A stretch of DNA of 64,000 nt from Cephalopachus bancanus. Taxonomy: Eukaryota; Chordata; Mammalia; Primates; Tarsiidae. The stretch is from contig JAPVLO010000045.1 in assembly GCA_027257055.1 (NCBI GenBank), positions 62,001 to 126,000 of the forward strand, given 5' to 3'. A program made the position numbers and the translations under genes. This document shows positions 57,835 through 64,000 of the stretch, in pieces. Within the stretch, counting starts at the first letter, position 1. Every line of letters starts with the position of its first letter. Below the pieces are notes generated by a model, which was not told the origin of the DNA, did no database searches, and saw only the letters and a list, made by a program, of their open reading frames with translations.

Positions 57835-58047
57835 ACTACTGTTGTATTTTAAGAGTTTTATAGTTTAAATTCTTACATTTCAGTGTGTGATCCATTTTGA
57901 GTTAATTTTTATGAATGGTGTGAGGTGGTTGTCCAGTTTCATTCTTTTGCATGTGTATATTCAGTTGTCCCAGGATGATATGTTGAAAAGACTGTTTCAT
58001 TCTCTCTATTGACACCTCTGCCTTAAGATTTATATATATATAGGTTT

Positions 58048-58343
58048 TTTTTTTTTTTTTTTTTTTGAGTTGGAGTCTCCCTCTGTTGCCCAGATTGGAG
58101 TGAAGTGGCTGTTCCCGGCCACTGCAGCCTTGACCTGCTGGGCTCTGGCATCCTTCTGCCTCAGCCTTCCAAGAAGCTGGAACTACAGGCGTGCGCTACC
58201 ATACCTAGCTAATTTTTTGATTTATTGTAGAGATGAGGTCTCGCCAAGTTGCCCAGGCGGGTCTCAAATCCGCGGGCTTAGGCAATCCACTCACCTCAGC
58301 CTCCCAAGGCACGGGATTACAGGCTGAGCCACTGAGCCCGGCT
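58048..58343 (-). mobile_element. Alu
   Basis: Flanks of the 'tttata' kind; L1 does not clearly continue after it. Confidence 0.9.
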
Positions 58344-58351
58344 TATAAATT

Positions 58352-58590
58352 TTTTTAAGAGAGAGGGTCTCGTTTTGTTGCCCAAGTTGGAGTGCAGAGA
58401 TATGACTATAGCTCGCTGCAGCCTCCACTGCCTATGCTCAAGTGATCCTCCCATTTCAGCCGTTAAGTAGCTAGAACTAAGGTGCATGCCACCACACCTG
58501 GTTAATTTTCTTATTTCTTTGGAGATGAAGTCTTCCTGTGTTGTCCAGGCTGGTTTCAAATTCCTGGCCTCAAGCGATCCTCCCACCTAT
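58352..58590 (-). mobile_element. Alu, old, 5' end missing
   Basis: Diverged AluJ-like copy ending at 'gatcctcccacct'. Confidence 0.82.
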
Positions 58591-58757
58591 ACCAAGAAAC
58601 GAAATAGTTACTTTACTTTTTAAAACTAATGAAGTAGGCATTTTTGAAGTTACACAGTGACTTTAAACAAGATAACATGAGAAACCTCAAAGTATTAGGC
58701 TTGGCAGTCAAATCTGTTTTCTCTTTATTTTTTCTATTATATTTTACAATTTTTGTA

Positions 58758-59034
58758 CTTAGCTGAGTGTGGTGGCTTACGCCTGTCCCAACACTTTGGG
58801 AGACTGTGGCAGGAGGGTCACTTGACCCCAGGAGTTCAAGCCAGGACAACATAGTGAGACCTTATTTCTACAAAGAAAAAGAAACCAGGTATGGTAGTGC
58901 AAGTCTGTAGTCTCAGCTACTAGGGGATTGAGGCAGGAGGATTGCTTGAGCCCAAGAAATCTGGACTATAGTAAGCTTTGATCTCACTGCTGTACTCCAG
59001 CCTGGGCCAGAGTGAGACCCTATCTCAAAAAAGT
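58758..59034 (+). mobile_element. Alu, old type
   Basis: Several small deletions, short tail. Confidence 0.83.
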
Positions 59035-59065
59035 TTTTTTTTTTCTTAAATCATTTCTTACCTTA

Positions 59066-59152
59066 GATTGAATTAACTCAATAAAATGTTGCAAAAAATA
59101 AAATGTATTATCTTCATTGATTGACTTACTTTAAAATCTTATCAGATGTTAA
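59066..59152. repeat. Local duplicate A of an 80-bp segment
   Basis: 'ataaaatgttgcaaa' through 'taaaatcttatcagatg' recurs at 61,556-61,640 with about 85% identity by eye. Confidence 0.7.
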
Positions 59153-59165
59153 GAAAATATTCCTT

Positions 59166-59462
59166 AGACTGGGCATGGTGACTCAAACCTGTAATCCCAG
59201 CACTTTCGGAGACTGAGACAAGAGGATTGCCTGAGCCCAGGGGTTTGAGACCAGCCTGGGCAACTTGGTGAGATCTCATCTCTACAATAAATCAAAAAAT
59301 TAGCTGGACATGGTAGCATATGCCTATAGTTCTAACTCCTTGGAAGACTGAGGCGGAAGGATCTCCTGAGCCCAGCAGATCGAGGCTGCGGTGACTGTGA
59401 GTGTGCCACTGCACTCTAGCCTAGGTGACAGAGTGAGACTCCAACTCAAAAAAAAAAAAAAG
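59166..59462 (+). mobile_element. Alu
   Basis: TSD gaaa(a/g)tattcctt. Confidence 0.9.
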
Positions 59463-59659
59463 AAAGTATTCCTTTGGTGACTTCAGGGATTTTTACTTGA
59501 TTGGTCTGAGAAATACAAAATCTGGGACAAATTGACTATCAGAATAAATATACTAATGGGTTATAACCCATTGAATAATATGTGAACTGAATCCATACCA
59601 ACATACTTAAATAAATGAGTAAGTAAATTAGTGGGATGAAGAACTTCCTTAGAGTGGAA

Positions 59660-60515
59660 TGCTAAATCAAAAACAAGTAATTGTAAATCAAAACCACACT
59701 GAGATACCACCTAACCCCTGTAAGAATGACCATCATTAATAAAACAAACAACAACAGCCGGGCTCTGTGGCTCAGCCTGTAATCCCGCGCCTTTGGGAGG
59801 CTGAGGTGAATGGATTGCCTGAGCCCGCGGGTTCGAGACCCGCCTGGGCAACTTGGCGAGACCTCATCTCTACAATAAATCAAAAATTAGCCAGGCGTGG
59901 TAGTACGCACCTGTAGTTCTAGCTACTTGGAAGGCTGTGGTGGTGGAAGGATTGCTGGAGCCCAGCAGGTGAGGCTGCGGTGGCTGGAAGTGGCCACTGC
60001 ACTCCAGTCAGAGCAACAGAGTGAGACTCTAACTCCAAAAAAAACCACAAAAAACAAAAAACACGCATGTTTGTTGCAGCTGTATTCACAATAACAAAAA
60101 CATGGAACCAACCGTGCTGCCCATCAAAGCTAGACTGGGCATAAAAAAAAATGTGGTACATATACACAATGAAATATTATGCAGCCATTAAGGACAAACA
60201 TGAACTTCACAACAACTTGGATGGATTTAGAGTCTCTCATACTCAGTGATCTATCACAGAAACAAAGAACAGAGTGCCATATGTTCTCATTCATAGCGGA
60301 TCTTGAACAATTATCATAAATACTATAAGAAAGGGATTGGCAATAGTGGGAAACTGTCAGGGGAGGGGGGTTGGGATTGACAGTTGAGGGAATCTGCTAG
60401 GGGAGGGAGGAGCATACCTCATCAACAAGGGTACCTGCATTGTCAGCATTTGTTATACCTAACCCTGAATTGTACCCCACATCTTTATAATTAAAAACAA
60501 CAACAACAACAACAA
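59660..60515 (+). mobile_element. Younger L1 3' end inserted in an older L1
   Basis: Pieces 59,660-59,756 and 60,054-60,515, parted by an Alu. The 3' end is the same lineage-specific type as at 25.5 kb ('ctgaattgtaccccaca'), with an (aac)n tail. agtaatt(g/a)ta on both sides is the TSD. Confidence 0.82.
59757..60053 (+). mobile_element. Alu in L1
   Basis: Third nesting level at this place; right arm somewhat diverged. Confidence 0.92.
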
Positions 60516-60819
60516 ACAGAAGTAATTATAGTATTAGAGAATACAGTATTAGTAGATGCCAAAACTGGTAGGTGAATGTTTGATGAGTATATTCAAATAT
60601 ACTCAGGTACCTTTCTGCAACATACTTTAAAAAATTACAAAGGGAAAAATACTAACTTTACAGGGAGACTTTGCAGACACTAACTTAATCAAGTGATCAG
60701 AATCAATAGCTCAAAATTGGGAAAAAACAATACTTTGTGACTCCTGATATGATGAATTGTTTTCCTGCCCAAAATGTACAATCTGAGTCATAACTAAGCA
60801 TTAGACAAATCCAAATTGA

Positions 60820-61145
<326 letters not shown>

Positions 61146-61555
61146 TTATACAAAATAACTGGCCTGTATTTTTGAAATTTCAAGACTACAAAAGATAAAT
61201 AAAGGTGGAGATTAAAGGAGACTAAAGGGACATACTGACTAAATTTAATGTGTGATCTGGGATTGGATCCTGGTTTAGGAAAAAAACTATAAAAGACATT
61301 GGGATAAGTGACAGAATTTAAATATGGTCTGTGGATTAGATAACAGTATTATGCCAATGTTAAATTCTTGATTTTGGTAATTTTGCTGTAATTATGGAAG
61401 ATAGTCTTTGGAAACACACCTTGAAGTATTTGGAGACAAAGGATTAAAGTGCCATTTGATATACATGCAGAGAGGTAAAGGGGGAGAGAGGGAAAGGAAA
61501 TGGTTAATGTTGGTAAAGGTATATGGGAGTACTGTTTTTGGACTGTTTCTATAAG

Positions 61556-61640
61556 CTTGAAATTATATCAAAATAAAATGTTGCAAAGTATAACATTTAT
61601 TACCTTCACTGATTGATTTACTGTAAAATCTTATCAGATG
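61556..61640. repeat. Local duplicate B of an 80-bp segment
   Basis: Counterpart of 59,066-59,152; spans the old L1 3' end and the sequence beyond it. Confidence 0.7.
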
Positions 61641-61757
61641 GGATTTTTTTGAATGTCTGATTACTGACCATGAAATTTATTATGATAAATATTTATACTG
61701 CTATGACAACTTTGTTATTGTGACTCATTCTTATTTTTTAAAAATTCAAACTTATAT

Positions 61758-62275
61758 TGTGGTAGATAGAAAAATGAACTTCCAAAAATGTTCATGTCCT
61801 AATCCCTAGAATCTGAGAATATGTTACCTTACATGGCAAAAGGCATTCTGCTGAAGTTATTAATGTTAATAATGACCTGAGATAGAAAGACTATCCTGGA
61901 TTATTTTGGTTGGCCAAATATAATCACAAGTGTCCTCTTAAGTGAAAGAGGGAAACATAAGACTGTCAGAGAAAGAGATGTGATTAGGGATGTAGGGTCA
62001 GAGAGATGCAACCTAGCTAGCTTTGACAATGGAAGAAGAGGACCACACGCCAAGGAATGGGTGGCTTCTAAAAGTCTGAAAAGACAAGGAGATGTATTTT
62101 CCCCTAGAACATCCAGAAAGGAACACAATCCTGCTGATAAATTTGATTTAAACCCAGTCAGACCAAAATCAGAGATCTAACAGAACTGTAAAATGCTATA
62201 TTTGTGTTGCTTTATGCCATTAAGTTTGTGGTAATTTGGCACTGCATCAATAACAATGGAAAACTCATACACATA
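61758..62275 (+). mobile_element. MaLR-type LTR (MLT1-like)
   Basis: 'ttcatgtcctaatccctaga', 'gttaccttacatggcaaaag', 'gccaaggaatgggtggcttc' and 'attaagtttgtggtaatttg' follow this LTR's order. Confidence 0.75.
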
Positions 62276-62589
62276 TAAAAATAGAGAAAATAGCATATAA
62301 TGAACTGCCTTGCCCATATTGCCTGACTTCAGCAATTGACAATTCATGACCAATACATACATATTTTTAAACTTTAATGAGAAAAAAATATACCATTGAG
62401 CTTAAGAACACTGAGTGTTTGATGTGTCAGTGGGTCAAGGGTTGGGGATACACATCAAACATATATACATGCTCACAAAATTAAAAAATCAGCGGCTGGC
62501 AGGATCAACTCTTGGTTATCTCATCAGCCAGCAGCATGCTGGGGAACCCATGGCTGATGGGAAATAGACATCCAGACTCTGGGCTTTAT

Positions 62590-62790
62590 AGGGTGCCCTC
62601 CACCACTTCCACCCTTAGCAGCATGAGGTGCATCTTCCTCAGAAATTCCTCATGTTCATACCCCTGAACCAGACCTTTGAGCACATTGATCAGGTGCAAA
62701 AGGTCAGCTGCCTCCAGGATCACTGCCTGCTCCACTTTGGGTATCACACAAGCCACGGAGTTGGGGTTGAATAAAGACTCTTTAAAAAAC
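62590..62790 (-). pseudogene. Unidentified retrocopy-like coding remnant
   Basis: The minus strand has an open stretch of about 63 codons without a start codon, ending TAA at 62,590-62,592. It reads FKESLFNPNSVACVIPKVEQ and on to YEHEEFLRKMHLMLL. GC-richer than the surrounding intron and protein-like (helical, balanced composition), but I do not recognise the family. It could equally be an old repeat. Confidence 0.3.
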
Positions 62791-62952
62791 CCAACATAGT
62801 GACATTACCACTATCACACCTAAAAAATTAGCAAGATTTAAGTGTTGATTTTAGTATTGATGAATTTAATAGGAAAAAGAGCATTTGACTGTGAGAATGG
62901 CATACTATGATTGGTTTAAGTATTTTTCAGTCTTGTTTAAAATACACCATAA
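62791..62952. other. RAD54B intron 2, no recognised repeat
   Basis: Nothing recognised. Confidence 0.4.
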
Positions 62953-63240
62953 GCCAGGCTTGGTGGCTCAGCCTGTAATCCCGCCCCTTTGGGAGGCTGA
63001 GGTGAGTGGATTGCCTGAGCCCGCAGGTTCGAGACCCGACTGGGCAGCGAGACTTCATCTCTACAATAAATCAAAAAATCAGCCGGGCGTGGTAGCGCGC
63101 GCCTGTAGTTCCAGCTACTTGGAAGGCTGAAGCGGGAGGATCGCCGGAGCCCAGCAGGTCGAGGCTGCGGTGGCCGGGAGCGGCCACTGCACTCTAGTCT
63201 GGGCGACAGAGTGAGACTCCAACTCAAAAAAATAAAAAAA
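62953..63240 (+). mobile_element. Alu, left-arm deletion subfamily
   Basis: TSD aaaatacaccata; 'actgggcagcgagac'. Young. Confidence 0.94.
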
Positions 63241-63382
63241 ATAAAATACACCATAATTATAAGTTTAATTTTTCATTCTGTCATATCTTTCAGCTTTTGA
63301 TAGCATAATTTAAACTAGTTCTAAAAACAAACAAAAATTGGATTTTGATTTATTTTTAAATATCTGTCTTGATTTGTTTTAT

Positions 63383-63689
63383 TTTATTTTTTTTGAGTTA
63401 GGGTCTCTGTTGCCCAGGCTGGAGTGCAGTGGTGCAATCATAGCTTATCACAGCTTTGACATCCTGGGCTTAGGAGATCCTTTGCTTCAGTGTCTTGAGC
63501 TGCTGGGACCACAGGCTTGCCTGTAGCCACCACATCTGGCTAATTATTTGATTTTTTTTTTTTTTTTGTAGAAATTAGGTCTTCCTGTTTTGCCCAGACT
63601 GGTCTTGAATTCCTGAGCTCAAACAATCCTTCCCCCTTGGCCTCCCAAAGTACTGGGATTATAGGCATGAGCCACCATACGCAACTCAG
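63383..63689 (-). mobile_element. Alu, old type
   Basis: Ends 90 bp before RAD54B exon 3; forms an inverted pair with the previous Alu. Confidence 0.87.
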
Positions 63690-63779
63690 TAGTTCATATT
63701 TTAAATCAGGAATCTAGTATGTAAAAATGAAGGATACTAGATTTAATTTCTGCTTTAAATATACTTTTGTTTCTTTTAG

Positions 63780-63951
63780 GGTGCTGCAAATAATAAAACC
63801 TTTCTCCAGTCACAAAATGATCCTGGAATATGCAGTTTAAATCTTCTGTCAACTGAAGAAAGTACTAGAGAAATTAATCAGAGGGATAATTGCAGTGGAA
63901 AATATTGTTTTGAAGCATGTGCAAGGGCAACATTAAATTCACCTCATATAG
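63780..63951 (+). CDS. RAD54B: RAD54B exon 3
   Basis: 172 nt: 57 codons and one extra base, acceptor CTTTTAG, donor ATAG|GTAAGA. It begins GAANNKTFLQSQND and contains EESTREINQRDNCSGKYCFE, matching residues about 46-102 of RAD54B. It joins exon 2 in phase. Compared with human as I recall it, the LNL..EEST part seems to have one extra residue, and the region after CFEA is diverged, as expected for a fast-evolving disordered segment. The following exons are outside the window. Confidence 0.93.
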
Positions 63952-64000
63952 GTAAGACTTGCTTTTTATTGATCAGGTTTATACTTGGCCAGTTGTATTA

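Larger units (their letters stand above)
56227..58047 (-). mobile_element. Old L1 (antisense), split by three Alus
   Basis: Pieces 56,227-56,640, 56,935-57,100, 57,394-57,546 and 57,834-58,047 follow L1 ORF2-end order in reverse ('ttcctaggagtggaattgct', 'gtggttttgatttgcatttc', 'ttgggttatttgctttct', 'gatccattttgagttaattt'). Confidence 0.88.

Overview
The window is nuclear DNA of a primate: intron-containing genes, AT-rich introns and about 95 Alu-type SINEs that cover a large part of it. Most Alus are not the anthropoid kind. They carry a 'ctctacaataaatcaaaaa' middle linker, a 'gagttggagtctcac' (minus) or 'gagactccaactc' (plus) 3' end, and often 'cccgcgcctttggg' where anthropoid Alus have 'cccagcactttggg'. 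They also do not match the lemur or galago Alus I know. A tarsier is my best inference, at moderate confidence, to be settled by a genome search.

Two genes are present, both on the + strand. Positions 2,772-19,740 hold the last eight coding exons of VIRMA (KIAA1429, virilizer homologue), the scaffold of the mRNA m6A methyltransferase complex. The exons join in frame for about 446 codons and end in the RG-rich C-terminus and the stop codon. A CpG-rich, TATA-less promoter with NRF1-type palindromes and CCAAT boxes lies near 44.64-45.31 kb. It should drive RAD54B, a SNF2-family recombination translocase, whose coding exon 2 (start codon at 52,380) and exon 3 (63,780-63,951) are in the window. 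The tandem order VIRMA then RAD54B agrees with human 8q22.1. The RAD54B helicase exons lie beyond the right edge.

Everything else is introns and about 25 kb of intergenic DNA, almost wholly transposon-derived. There are old L1 and L2 LINEs, MIRs, Tigger and hAT DNA transposons, MaLR-type LTRs, three other LTRs, and nested Alus with clear target-site duplications (TSDs). The clearest nest is an L1 at 33.86-36.75 kb split by four Alus and a solitary LTR.

The less routine observations are: a 39-nt tail-less 5S rRNA pseudogene flanked by perfect 13-bp direct repeats, next to a perfect 12-bp hairpin, in a VIRMA intron; two short poly(A)-tailed retrocopies that look like retroviral LTR R-region transcript ends, one of which had an Alu insert at its target site afterwards; an Alu lineage marked by a shared 7-8 bp left-arm deletion; a VIRMA splice donor that runs straight into 20 adenines; and an unidentified retrocopy-like open stretch at 62.6-62.8 kb. 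I see no CRISPR, prokaryotic or otherwise unprecedented system.
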